DNA of 61,536 bases. Source: Olavius sp. associated proteobacterium Delta 1 (GTDB lineage Bacteria > Desulfobacterota > Desulfobacteria > Desulfobacterales > JAFDCJ01). Location of the stretch: NCBI GenBank assembly GCA_902749685.1, contig CACVKW010000889.1, forward strand, positions 1 through 61,536. Reading direction: 5' to 3'. A model generated the notes under the pieces. The model was not told the origin of the DNA. It made no database searches and was given only the letters and a program-made list of their open reading frames with translations. Positions 9,101 to 16,884 of the stretch are shown piece after piece; the first letter of the stretch is position 1; each line of letters opens with the position of its first letter. The position numbers and the translations under genes were made by a program.

Positions 9101-9261
9101 TCATGGGGTTTTGGGATGAAGGTTCCGGCCGGCCGGAAAATGCGCTCAAACAATACAAGGAAGCCCTGGGATCTTTCCTGGACGATTGGCTTGAATATGA
9201 TTTCGCCGGGGAACGAATTAAAAGGCTAAAAAAATCTGCCGCTGCTGAGAAAAAACCCTAA
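6133..9261 (+). CDS. Zinc-ribbon / degenerate protein kinase / transmembrane / trypsin-like protease / TPR fusion protein
   Basis: A 1042-residue multidomain protein. Cys4-Cys7-Cys18-Cys21 form a zinc ribbon. Residues about 35-275 have a eukaryotic-type kinase fold (late DIWSLGKIFVELL motif), but the catalytic-loop HRDxKxxN is replaced by IPHLILNDIIV and DFG by DYK, so it is probably a pseudokinase. One membrane helix lies at about 312-331. Beyond it is a trypsin/HtrA-like domain with GRHVAC (His394), DDFAVLK (Asp488) and GNSGGP (Ser565), a complete catalytic triad. Residues about 640-1040 are TPR-like helical repeats. The topology suggests a cytoplasmic sensor half and an extracytoplasmic protease half. 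ATG 6133 is chosen because MKLCQKC is the zinc-ribbon start. The next gene is an RsbU-type phosphatase, so the pair may form a signalling unit. Confidence 0.82.
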   Translation: MKLCQKCDQPVAEEITTCPSCGSVISEGRKYIDDYRIVDVLHEGHSSFLCRAIRERTQELVMIRLFSAKSGVDEEVAWRLKRELEQLRKLPAEGFVRHHAIRRSSDGLWYRISEWINTESWGSLLASGRLQDTAVLINLFYQMASILAVLHDQGHFIPHLILNDIIVIKNDREELKIKIDYKLSRFFDPKLDRPGSILKNLMNSHPDIVNQRPLDFRSDIWSLGKIFVELLTADLETKDFLAKVDELDLPDELAVLLKVMLADDPDMRPRSMTEIADSLARIQQSDFEKTRQEKAVVQGAPVRTKTRLHTIAKLLAVAVVVLMVAGVLAWFQMGQRDEDSATVLEKFANKYADSVAFLVTEYWLEAGDVRYYHNLTEGTAFLVDPDGYMLTGRHVACPWLEDTTLFATTEYLKLSDLTPRFGYRIFLWFDGEKAFNRVASMMQNPELTDVYFTDIAYSTESTPRLDIAGVAKTPLQTRQLLSSPLKDDFAVLKIDRVPKGLKALPLELEMDPQEISKLSPIIALGFPLGRRTQEDTVNVSVTRGHVRRTFKNLIQVDASVHGGNSGGPIIDTLGKVIGIVSGVAMDYSQGMVPTAAPMWDIGMVLPIGKAVDLLIELKAGQVKWNGVLDFSVEEAMNKIREKAIAGKWAEAMTMADEKLEHSPQPALVTAAGMMHFCAADYQGAKRLFSQALSMDADDYQARLMLFLIDWLVDDQAESIHRQILLDLDWRSAAEFQSYLARVLGKLVDEESALQSGYNFSERSWLNFVVGLLHARRDDWAGAEKLMREAILIADPDAWEYFLARAQLEQFLRRRRETLNSETQWNRHNSEMKDFEKAVDEAKTAKLERREKLVALYTKIADGTTDLKEKLQIMEQTYEVIPDNRNILAALAYYSTADEDWPKSLGYIRDFLQTRVRQNARSMSMGLLEACVLNYQGKDEEAQKILEDYGSRIRIPWFLDIHDYLMGKQTEKSLKKKAGETPEKLVTAYTFMGFWDEGSGRPENALKQYKEALGSFLDDWLEYDFAGERIKRLKKSAAAEKKP

Positions 9262-9366
9262 TTAATCCGTCCTAAAATTTCCTTTCATTCTGTGGCAGTT
9301 TAGTTCAACCGCGAAGTTTCTTTCGTGATTCCTGATGCTGATTGTTTTAATATTCCGAGACGTTTA

Positions 9367-10666
9367 ATGTCTAAATTCGATCATTTCCGGCTTAAAAATG
9401 AGATGCTTCTCATGAATTATCTGGCAAACGCCATTGGTGTGTGTGTGGTGATTTTTATTACCTATCGGCCCATAACTCAGCAATTGGCGGAAGCCTTCCG
9501 CTTGATTGGCCGGGTTGGCTGGTTTTTTGATCCGCTTTGTGGCGGTTTGATGTTGGTCTTGACCCTGATTTCTTGGCATGCGTCTGCTGGCCTTATTGTT
9601 GGGCTGTAATCTGGTTCCCTTTTTCGCCATTATTACGATTATGCTGAGTACATCATCTGCGGACCTATTCTCTGAAGAACTATATGAAGGTCTGCGATCG
9701 GATATTGTACTGAGTTCCTATATTTTTATGGCGATTGGCATATTACTGACTTATCAGCTGAGCCGCAACCTGCGACAACCTTTTCGGGATATTATTCGCG
9801 TTTTAAAGGCTGTCCGAAATGGCCAGTTTGACCATAAAGTGCAGGTGACCTCCAATGACGAAATCGGTTACACTGGTGACGTCATCAATGAAATGACTGA
9901 AGGCTTAAAGGAACGAGACCGCATGCGACAGTCCCTGGAGTTGGCCAAGGAGGTCCAGCAATATTTTATGCCCCAAAAGGCACCCGAAATATCCGGTTTG
10001 GATATAGCCGGGCAAAGCATCTATTGTGAGCGCACGGGTGGAGATTACTTTGATTATTTACAAATAGCCGAATACGATGGTCACAAAATAGGCATTGTCA
10101 TCGGCGATGTATCCGGCCACGGTATTCCTTCAGCCTTGCTGATGGCCGCCGTGCGTTCGTCTCTGCGGCAGCGGGTTATACAGCCGGGCAGCATCGGGCA
10201 AATTGTCTCCGATGTAAACCGGCAATTGGCGGCCGATGTGGAGGAATCGGGACGATTTATGACACTGTTATACAGCGAGATTGATTCCGCAAAGAGGACC
10301 ATACGGTGGGTGAGGGCGGGGCATGATCCGGCTATTCTTTTTGATCCGCAAACGAACACTTTTGAAGAACTGAAGGGTTCGGGGGTGGCTCTGGGTGTTG
10401 ATCAAGCATGGGTGTACACCGAAAATGTAAAAGCAAATCTCAAAGGCCGTCAAATCCTTATACTTTGTACGGATGGCGTCTGGGAAGCGTACAATCCATC
10501 CGGAAATATGTTCGGCAAGGACGCCCTGTATGAAGTCATCCGCCGGAATTCGGTTTTAGCGGCGGTTGACATTGTTGAAGCGGTGGTTGCAGCGGTCAGA
10601 CAATTTCAAGATGGTATGGAACCCGAAGACGACATCACCATGGTAGTGGTCAAAATGAATCTTTAG
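9367..10666 (+). pseudogene. RsbU/SpoIIE-type PP2C phosphatase with membrane N-terminus and HAMP domain, frameshifted
   Basis: The two halves lie in different frames. The first (MSKFDHFRLKNEMLLMNYLA..., 9367-9609) carries two membrane helices and ends WHASAGLIVGL. The second (open from 9569, ATG 9578, to 10666) carries further membrane helices, a HAMP-like stretch, ELAKEVQQYFMPQKAP and the phosphatase motifs GGDYFD, GDVSGHGIPSALLM, AGHDPAIL and the CTDGVWEA/EDDITMVVV end. Related proteins are one polypeptide, with a longer segment between the membrane helices. The simplest reading is one gene with a frameshift and perhaps a small deletion near 9570-9600. A short overlap with reinitiation at ATG 9578 cannot be excluded, but no ribosome site is visible there. 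The phosphatase domain itself looks catalytically intact. Confidence 0.65.
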
Positions 10667-10675
10667 GCAACCATT

Positions 10676-10930
10676 TTATTTGTTTTCGGTATCAATGCTG
10701 CTGTAAAGTTGCTGCCAACGCGCAAAGGGGACGGATTTTAACTCTTGTAGATCCGATATTGGAATTTTACCGATCGTGGTATTGGGTGCATAGTAGCACT
10801 GTTGTCCTTTGTAGGGACCTTCATCGATGATCCAACCCTCCTGGACGGGAAGTTTTTTGCCCACAAAACCGGCGGCCTCGGAACTATACTCCTTCTGATT
10901 GGCCGGGCTGAATATGGCTTCAAAATACAT
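10676..10930 (-). CDS. Small uncharacterised protein (84 aa)
   Basis: Minus-strand frame starting MYFEAIFSPANQKEYSSEAA, preceded by a good ribosome site (AGGAGA, six bases before the ATG), which supports a real gene. It contains GWIIDEGPYKGQQCYYAPN and has no signal peptide or membrane helix. It resembles no family I can name. It is convergent with the phosphatase gene, only 10 bp beyond its end. Confidence 0.6.
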   Translation of the reverse strand: MYFEAIFSPANQKEYSSEAAGFVGKKLPVQEGWIIDEGPYKGQQCYYAPNTTIGKIPISDLQELKSVPFARWQQLYSSIDTENK

Positions 10931-11023
10931 AATTTATCTCCTGAAAAATTAAGCAGGTCCGCAAATAACCCTGCTGCTTTAAGCGAGCACAGACCTGCAA
11001 CATTGCGCACTAATAAAAAAATG

Positions 11024-11152
11024 TCAAGCGCATATGAATAATAACCAATAGTCAATTGAAAATAGACATTTCAAGGCCTGCTCAATTTCCGCTGTGAGAT
11101 CATCGGTGTCCTCAATTAGCTCAAAGGAAAGCATCCCATCAAAGCCCTTCAT
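11024..11152 (-). pseudogene. Internally deleted Cys/Met-metabolism PLP-enzyme C-terminal fragment
   Basis: The minus-strand frame reads MKGFDGMLSFEL directly joined to IEDTDDLTAEIEQALKCL. In cystathionine gamma-synthase/O-acetylhomoserine sulfhydrylase-type enzymes, the M-x-GFGGMLSFEL motif lies about 60-70 residues before the terminal SVGIEDxDDLIxDLEQAL. Both are present here but the intervening part, with the substrate-binding Arg region, is gone, as is everything upstream (an in-frame TAG precedes it). This is a remnant of a decayed gene; the homology is short, so the exact enzyme cannot be named. Confidence 0.65.
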
Positions 11153-11313
11153 CCTTTTCTACGCCCATTTATGCATTATATTTAAATTTCCGGTCAATTC
11201 GAAAATGAACCTCTGCGCGGCAAAGCGCGGGGTATCTTTAAAGGTATAATTCGTTAGAGTGCAGCAATCTGCCCGGAACTAAACCCTAAAATAAGGTTAA
11301 ATGGAGATATCCA

Positions 11314-12264
11314 ATGAAGATTATAATTAATCTTTTAATCATATTCGTGACAGTCGGCCTGTTCGCCGGGAGTGTTTATGCGGACGATGTAGATCAATTC
11401 GGGACCTATACCTCCGCTCAATTTCGGGAATACTGGTATAACCACGGCGCTGAAATCTCGCGCTTTACCCTGCAACAGATGCGGTATGGTGAAATACATG
11501 AAGGCGATGCCGTGCTGGTTTTCGTCACCGAAGAACTCAATCCAGCGCTTCAGGTCAAAGCAGATTATCCCGGCCCGCAGAATGTCCCCATTTTAAAGCT
11601 CAATGCCGTCCGCAAATTTTTTACCGGCATCTATCCCTATTCGATCATGACATCCGTTTTTACGCCGCTGGATGTTCTAAAATATCCGCTGCCCTTAAAA
11701 ATAACCTCTTCAGCCCAGGAATGGTGCGGTCACGTCTATACCCAAATAAATCTATCAGACGATGAATACCGCGTCAGAGTTCACTCTTATTTTGAGAAAG
11801 AAGGCGACCGGGATTTCACAATTAATAATTATGTGCCTGAAGACGCTATCTGGACCAGAATGCGCATCGCCCCGAACAACTTGCCCCGGGGAGAGTTTTT
11901 TATGATTCCCGGCACGGTCTATGCGCGCCTGGCTCACCGGCCCTTGAGACCTCAGAAGGCAGTTGCTGCCTTGGACGCAGTTACACTAAAAAGCCTTGAA
12001 GGAAGACCCATGGTGCGCTACGAGATAGTTTTTCCCGCGGAACAGCGGACTTTGCGAATATATTTGGAGAAAGAATTTCCCTATCGCATTCAACAATGGG
12101 AGGAATCTTACCGTGGTCTGGCCGCAACGGGGGCCAAAGCAATGACGACCCGCGCCATCCGAACGCACACAATTATGGATGCTTACTGGCAGCATCATGG
12201 CAATCGGGACCGGGGGCTACTAGAGCAACTGGGGTTGAATGCGAGAGAACTGGGGGGCGATTGA
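11314..12264 (+). CDS. Uncharacterised exported protein (316 aa)
   Basis: The protein has a clear signal peptide (MKIIINLLIIFVTVGLFAGSVYA, cleavage before DDV) and is predicted periplasmic or outer-membrane associated. It contains SAQEWCGHVYTQINL and a YEIVFPAEQRTLRIYLEKEFPYRI stretch (residues about 230-255). I have seen such sequences annotated only as hypothetical or wrongly as Maf-like, mostly in Bacteroidota and deltaproteobacteria, so no function is assigned. GGAGATATCCA precedes ATG 11314, supporting this start. It stands alone, downstream of the Cys/Met stub and in front of the PolX gene, with about 170 bp between them. Confidence 0.7.
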   Translation: MKIIINLLIIFVTVGLFAGSVYADDVDQFGTYTSAQFREYWYNHGAEISRFTLQQMRYGEIHEGDAVLVFVTEELNPALQVKADYPGPQNVPILKLNAVRKFFTGIYPYSIMTSVFTPLDVLKYPLPLKITSSAQEWCGHVYTQINLSDDEYRVRVHSYFEKEGDRDFTINNYVPEDAIWTRMRIAPNNLPRGEFFMIPGTVYARLAHRPLRPQKAVAALDAVTLKSLEGRPMVRYEIVFPAEQRTLRIYLEKEFPYRIQQWEESYRGLAATGAKAMTTRAIRTHTIMDAYWQHHGNRDRGLLEQLGLNARELGGD

Positions 12265-12431
12265 ATTCGAAATAAAATTAACCATAAGCAAAGAGCTCAA
12301 AGCTCAAAGTAAAAAAGATAAAACTTCACTATTTTCGTTAGCGCCGATACCCTTGTCGTCCCGCCAGGCCTCAAGGCTTTAGGCTTTCAGCTTTGAGCTT
12401 TCAACTATGAAGGGGAGCGAAGCGACCATTC

Positions 12432-13733
12432 ATGACTATATACAATGCCGACATCGCCGATATTTTTAATGAGAAACGCTATAAAATCGCTGAAGTTGCC
12501 CCCTATGTTGAATCGTTGATGGATTATTTGAAGACGGTTTGCGGGGTTAAATCGGTGGCGGTCGCCGGCGGTTATCGGCGCTCGCGGGAAACCGTCGGAG
12601 ATTTGGATATCCTGGTGGTTGCCGGAAACGACACCGCGGTGATGGAGCGGTTTGCCGCCTATGATGATGTGGTGGATGTGCTTGCGAAAGGTACGACAAG
12701 ATCCAGCGTGGTATTGCGGTGCGGACTGCAGGTGAACCTGCGATTGGTGGCCGCAGAATCCCTCGGCGCGGCCTTGCAGTATTTCACCGGCAGCCAGGCC
12801 CACAACATTGCCATTCGCCAAATGGGAGGTCAGCACGGATTAAAAATCAACGAATATGGTGTATTTAAATTTGAAGAAAGAGTGGCCGGCGACAGCGAGG
12901 CATCGGTCTACCAGGCGATCGGGCTCTCCTGGATCCCGCCGGAGCTGCGTGAAAATCGGGGAGAAATCGAAGCCGCCCAGGCCGGCTCCCTGCCGCAACT
13001 GATTGAACCGGCGGATTTAAAAGGTGATCTGCATGCCCATACAGACTGGTCGGATGGAGGCAATACGCTTGAAGAAATGGTTCAGTCTGCGCGAGATTAC
13101 GGCCTCAATTATCTTGCTATCACGGAACACTCCGACCGATTGAAAATAGCGGGTGGATTAGAATCCTCCCGATTACTGGCGCAAATCGATGAAATCGACC
13201 GCCTCAACCAAGAGTTGGCCGATATTACCCTTCTCAAAGGCATCGAAGTCGAGATCCTGCAGAACGGCAGCCTGGATATGAGCGATGAAGTGTTAGGACG
13301 GCTGGACCTGGTGATCGGATCGATCCATAGCTATTTTGGACTGCCAATAGACAAACAGACAGGTCGCATTTTGCGGGCCATGGATCACAAGTATTTCTCG
13401 ATCCTGGCTCATCCGATCAACCGGTTGATCGATGAGCGCCCTCCGATTGAAGTGGAAATGCTAAAGGTGATTCAAAAGGCCAAAGACCGCGGCTGCTATA
13501 TTGAACTGAATTCCAATCCCAGACGTTTGGATCTCTATGACACCTATTGCCGGATCGCTAAAGATGAAGGGGTTCTGGTGGCCATTGATTCGGATGCCCA
13601 TAGCGTTGACGGTTTTAATCACCTTCGCTATGGCGTGGGTCAGGCCCGTCGTGGATGGCTGGAAAAAGATGATGTCATCAATACCAGGCCGCTGGGGGAA
13701 TTGCGAAAACTACTCAGCCAAACGATGGGGTAG
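12432..13733 (+). CDS. polX: PolX-family DNA polymerase/PHP phosphoesterase lacking the N-terminal helix-hairpin-helix region
   Basis: Bacterial PolX proteins are about 570 residues: 8-kDa HhH domain, fingers, palm and C-terminal PHP nuclease. This one has 433. It begins MTIYNADIADIFNE like ordinary PolX, then goes straight to KRYKIAEVAPYVESLMDYL, which in full-length proteins lies after the HhH region, about 130 residues later. The palm is kept (AGGYRRSRETVGDLDILV, metal-binding Asp pair at about 57-59). The PHP domain is complete: DLHAHTDWSDG (about 200), ITEHSD, GIEVEIL, HPINR and IDSDAH. An in-frame deletion is inferred. Without the DNA-gripping domain, gap-filling synthesis is probably impaired, but the 3'-5' exonuclease/phosphatase domain could still work. 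It stands alone. Confidence 0.78.
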   Translation: MTIYNADIADIFNEKRYKIAEVAPYVESLMDYLKTVCGVKSVAVAGGYRRSRETVGDLDILVVAGNDTAVMERFAAYDDVVDVLAKGTTRSSVVLRCGLQVNLRLVAAESLGAALQYFTGSQAHNIAIRQMGGQHGLKINEYGVFKFEERVAGDSEASVYQAIGLSWIPPELRENRGEIEAAQAGSLPQLIEPADLKGDLHAHTDWSDGGNTLEEMVQSARDYGLNYLAITEHSDRLKIAGGLESSRLLAQIDEIDRLNQELADITLLKGIEVEILQNGSLDMSDEVLGRLDLVIGSIHSYFGLPIDKQTGRILRAMDHKYFSILAHPINRLIDERPPIEVEMLKVIQKAKDRGCYIELNSNPRRLDLYDTYCRIAKDEGVLVAIDSDAHSVDGFNHLRYGVGQARRGWLEKDDVINTRPLGELRKLLSQTMG

Positions 13734-13800
13734 GGCAAAAAGCATGGCGCAGAGCGCAAAGGGCTGGGCGCACGGCGCGAGAAGATTAGGGTGCATGGTG

Positions 13801-13842
13801 TAAGGTATAGGGTGTAAGGCGTAAGGTATAGGGTGTAAGGTT
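13801..13842. repeat. Two 21-bp tandem units TAAGGTATAGGGTGTAAGG
   Basis: Bases 13801-13821 and 13822-13842 are direct tandem copies differing only in the last two bases. They lie in the non-coding gap 13734-14092, which otherwise contains low-complexity GGTTTCAGG-like text and one copy of the GAAGCGGCCAG repeat (13885-13912). No gene is seen in the gap. Confidence 0.8.
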
Positions 13843-13884
13843 TAAGGAACCAGGTTTCAGGAGTTCGGACAGCCACCGGACGTT

Positions 13885-13912
13885 GAAGCGGCCAGTGTAA
13901 TCGAAAAAGGAA
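13885..13912 (+). repeat. Intergenic repeat GAAGCGGCCAGT, copy 1
   Basis: The segment GAAGCGGCCAGTGTAATCGA plus the following AAAAGG recurs at 17381-17408 with one or two changes. Both copies follow a CAGG/TCAGG-rich stretch and an AGCC-CCGG block, so the shared unit is longer and looser than this core. Confidence 0.6.
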
Positions 13913-14092
13913 CTCTGAAAAAGCGAACCCACCCTTCGACATTCGATATTCAGCTGTCTTTAGATTACGTCTTCAGCGTGATTCGCTGTTTAACTCTGGC
14001 CCAGGTAGGGAAGTAAGCACCATCGGCGTTGCCGATAGAGAGCTTAGATCAAGCATTTAGAAAGCTTGTTATCAATTCAGGAAATGAGTCTC

Positions 14093-14875
14093 ATGATAAA
14101 GGTTGGTCCTGCCGGGTCCGGCGGTTTAGGGAATCTGAAAGGTGTCCAGAAAGCTGCCGAGGTGGGCCTTGATTGCATGGAGGTCGAGTTTACCTACGGC
14201 GTTCGCATGAATATTAAAACCGCTAAAGCGGTGGGCGCCCTGGCCAAAAAGCGAGGAGTTATTCTATCCGTCCATGCTCCTTATTATATTAACCTCGCCT
14301 CGGACGAAAAAGAAAAATATGATGCCAGCAGAATACGGATCTTGGATTCCTGCGAGAAAGCGCATGCCATGGGTGCCCGGAATGTGGTTTTCCATGCCGG
14401 TTTCTATCAAAAAAGGACAGCCGGGCAGACTTACAATTTGATTAAAAAGGCAGTCAGCGGGATGCAAAAAAGTATTGCACGCAAGGGCTGGCAGGTGACC
14501 TTGTGTCCGGAGACCACCGGCAAGCCTTCTCAGTTCGGCTCCCTGGAAGAGCTCTTGCGGCTAAGACAGCAGACCGGCTGTGGTATAACCGTTGACTTTT
14601 CCCATTTATATGCCAGACAGCAGGGGGAAATCGATTATGCGAAAATTCTGACAAAGCTGCCTAAAACGTTCCATGCGCACTTCTCCGGTATAGAATACGG
14701 TGCTAAGGGGGAACGAAAGCATATCCGGACCACAAAAACATTTTTTGAACCGCTGGCCAGGGCATTAATTAAGCGCCAGGCGAATATTACCATCATCAAC
14801 GAATCGCCCAAACCATATGAGGATGCGATCATGATGAAAAAGTTGATAAAGAAACTGGAGTTTGAAATTAGGTAG
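14093..14875 (+). CDS. Endonuclease IV-like TIM-barrel protein (AP endonuclease 2 family)
   Basis: Predicted xylose-isomerase-like TIM barrel of 260 residues, the size of the compact endonuclease IV-type proteins of archaea and deltaproteobacteria. Metal-site motifs are visible: SVHAPYYINLAS, VFHAGFYQ, LCPETTGKPSQFG, TVDFSHLYARQQG, HAHFSGIEYG and a final IINESPKP. Endonuclease IV cuts DNA at abasic sites using three Zn ions, and these His/Glu/Asp clusters match that arrangement. ATG 14093 (MIKVGPAGSGG) is chosen because AGGA at 14079-14082 is correctly spaced for it and too close for ATG 14084. The next gene is an unrelated exporter 100 bp on. Confidence 0.78.
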   Translation: MIKVGPAGSGGLGNLKGVQKAAEVGLDCMEVEFTYGVRMNIKTAKAVGALAKKRGVILSVHAPYYINLASDEKEKYDASRIRILDSCEKAHAMGARNVVFHAGFYQKRTAGQTYNLIKKAVSGMQKSIARKGWQVTLCPETTGKPSQFGSLEELLRLRQQTGCGITVDFSHLYARQQGEIDYAKILTKLPKTFHAHFSGIEYGAKGERKHIRTTKTFFEPLARALIKRQANITIINESPKPYEDAIMMKKLIKKLEFEIR

Positions 14876-14943
14876 TAATTTACCATTTCGATACGATAAA
14901 TTTGTCCAGTTTTCAAAAACAATTTATAGAACTGAAAAAGCTG

Positions 14944-14972
14944 TTTTTCAGGGCGGATTAATGCGAATTAAT
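14944..14972 (-). repeat. TTAATCCGCCCTGAAAAA intergenic repeat (reverse copy)
   Basis: It contains TTTTTCAGGGCGGATTAAT, the reverse complement of a core also found near 9258, 23306, 30030, 36012, 48719, 49061 and 50566. It immediately precedes the EamA gene start, so it may overlap that gene's promoter or leader. Confidence 0.7.
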
Positions 14973-14974
14973 GT

Positions 14975-15955
14975 ATGATTAATTTTATTTTATACGCCAC
15001 CGCCACTTTGATCTGGGGATCGACCTGGCTGGGCATCAAACTGCAATTAACGCAGGTACCGCCGATTTTATCCGTCGGCTACCGATTCTGTCTGGCGTCA
15101 CTTATACTGCTGGCATTCTGTCTATTCACAAATAATAAGCTTGTGTTTTCACGGCGTGACCATTTGTTTATGGCTGTTCAAGGCTTTTCGCTCTTTGGCC
15201 TGGGATACATCATGAGCTACCTGGCCACTTCCTACTTAACCAGCGGACTGGTGGCTGTAATTTTCTCCACAATTTTGATGTGGAACATCCTGAACCTGAG
15301 GCTGTTTATGAGACAACCCGTTGCCTGGCGGGCCTTCTCGGGCGGTGTGTTGGGCCTGGCCGGGATTTGCGTTGTGTTCTGGCATGACCTTTCGGCTTTC
15401 ACCGCGACGCGTGGATTAATTGGCCTGATTATAGCACTGCTGGGAGCCTATCTTGCTTCGATCGGTAATGTGGTGGGGGCGCGCAACGCCAAAAGCGGAG
15501 TACCCGTCACCCAGGCCAATGTTTACGGCATGGCCTACGGAGCGATACTGTGCATTGCCATCCATTTTGGGATTGGCGGCGAGCTAACCATGGATTGGAC
15601 GTTTGGTTATCTTGGGCCGATGCTTTACTTAACTGTCTTCGGGTCGGTGGTAGCCTTTGGTTGCTATATGCTGCTGATCGGCCGAATCGGCGCCGACTAT
15701 GCCGCGTATGTTATGCTTTTGATGCCGCTGGTGGCGTTGATAATCTCGACCTTCTTTGAATCATATCAATGGTCCGCCAGTGCGGTTTTCGGCGTCATCG
15801 TCGTTTTGTTCGGTAACCTGATTATTTTAACTCCGGCTGGTACTCTGGAAAAAGCGCTCCGTAAAATTGGAGAACTCCATGTCCGGGGGACAGTGACAGC
15901 CTGGGCAATTTTTGTGACTTCTGTGGTTTTGCAAGGTTTGGGGGGTATTGTGTGA
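14975..15955 (+). CDS. EamA/DMT-superfamily transporter
   Basis: A 326-residue inner-membrane protein with about ten hydrophobic helices arranged as two EamA repeats. The first repeat starts at TATLIWGSTWLGIKLQ and the second at GLIGLIIALLGAYLASIGNVVGA, and the typical ending MPLVALIISTFFESYQW...VFGVIVVLFGNLIIL is present. Such proteins export metabolites or amino acids by proton or substrate exchange; the substrate cannot be read from sequence. The tail beyond residue 295 adds one more hydrophobic segment (AWAIFVTSVVLQGLGGIV), slightly longer than usual. No ribosome site is obvious before ATG 14975. Confidence 0.85.
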   Translation: MINFILYATATLIWGSTWLGIKLQLTQVPPILSVGYRFCLASLILLAFCLFTNNKLVFSRRDHLFMAVQGFSLFGLGYIMSYLATSYLTSGLVAVIFSTILMWNILNLRLFMRQPVAWRAFSGGVLGLAGICVVFWHDLSAFTATRGLIGLIIALLGAYLASIGNVVGARNAKSGVPVTQANVYGMAYGAILCIAIHFGIGGELTMDWTFGYLGPMLYLTVFGSVVAFGCYMLLIGRIGADYAAYVMLLMPLVALIISTFFESYQWSASAVFGVIVVLFGNLIILTPAGTLEKALRKIGELHVRGTVTAWAIFVTSVVLQGLGGIV

Positions 15956-16047
15956 GATGCCGGCACTTTGATCCAGCAGTCGGTCGGTCGACCTTACGGG
16001 CTGGTTTGCGCAAGGCTTGGCGTCGGCGGAGGGTGATAATTTTTTGC

Positions 16048-16554
16048 CTACTCTTTTGGGTTTTCAGTGGCTTTTGACCCGGAAGTTTTGGCTGTCCTTG
16101 CCTCCGCCAACGTTTTTTTATGGGCTTCATATTCCGCCTGGTCGTAAGTACCAAGCTCCTTTGAATGCATGCGCCAGGTTTGGAGGCAGACGTTGGCATC
16201 ATAAAAATTTTCTTCCAAAATAAATTCTTCAAAACATTTCAGGGAGTCATTAACAGATTTCTCATATAATTGCGTTTTAAATTCCTTATACTGGTCCTCG
16301 TCAAACGTGCCGGCATCGATAGCTGTGCTGCGCCAGACATTGAGGGCTACGCGGCCACTGTAAAATCCCTCTTTTTCCAATCTCAATTTGAATCGATATA
16401 GCGCATTGGCAGCTTCACGCTTGAGCAAACGCTGCTTGGCCTTCTGATCCAGATTTTTTTTGGTTTCGTCCTGCGGGTTTGCAACAGATACCAGCAACAG
16501 AACCGACAATAGTGCGGTTGTTATGGTAATAAATCGGTAAAGAGAGCCTGCCAT
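16048..16554 (-). CDS. Exported protein with two copies of a 50-residue module
   Basis: A 168-residue protein with an N-terminal hydrophobic signal (about residues 8-26). The rest is two tandem copies of one module. Copy 1 (about 50-100) has YRFKLRLEKEGFYSGRVALN, WRSTA and GTFDEDQYKEFK. Copy 2 (about 102-152) has KCFEEFILEENFYDANVCLQ, WRMHS and GTYDQAEYEAHK. The common pattern is FxxxLxxExFYxAxxxLxxWR...GTxDxxxYxxxK. The end is Lys/Ser-rich. I do not recognise the family. Predicted periplasmic or anchored by an uncleaved signal; no clear ribosome site. Confidence 0.6.
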   Translation of the reverse strand: MAGSLYRFITITTALLSVLLLVSVANPQDETKKNLDQKAKQRLLKREAANALYRFKLRLEKEGFYSGRVALNVWRSTAIDAGTFDEDQYKEFKTQLYEKSVNDSLKCFEEFILEENFYDANVCLQTWRMHSKELGTYDQAEYEAHKKTLAEARTAKTSGSKATENPKE

Positions 16555-16884
16555 TATTATAAAAACCCGTTATCTGTATTCAATACTCCAGAACTCCAAC
16601 ACGCCGGCAGCCAGTAAGCTATGCGCTCATTTCCATCCGTTAGGTTAGCTGAACTCCGGTTTATATCGGTCGCCAATGGTTCACCCCTTAGCTTATAACA
16701 AAATGGGCATGAGGTCAAAAAAACAAATATGCGTTAAGGGTTCAAAGGTTCAGCGGTTCAGGGGTTGAGGGCTCGCCGGAGAGGTGCACATAGAAATCAT
16801 AGCCACCAAAAGGGTAAATTCAAGTATTAAATGGTCAGCTTGTTTTCAGCCCGGAGGGATTGATGATGTTTTAACCGGTAAAAC
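16555..16884. other. Intergenic region, low-complexity
   Basis: No gene is recognised. It holds a direct-repeat-rich stretch (GGTTCAAAGGTTCAGCGGTTC near 16740) typical of the dispersed intergenic sequences in this genome. It separates two minus-strand genes. Confidence 0.4.
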
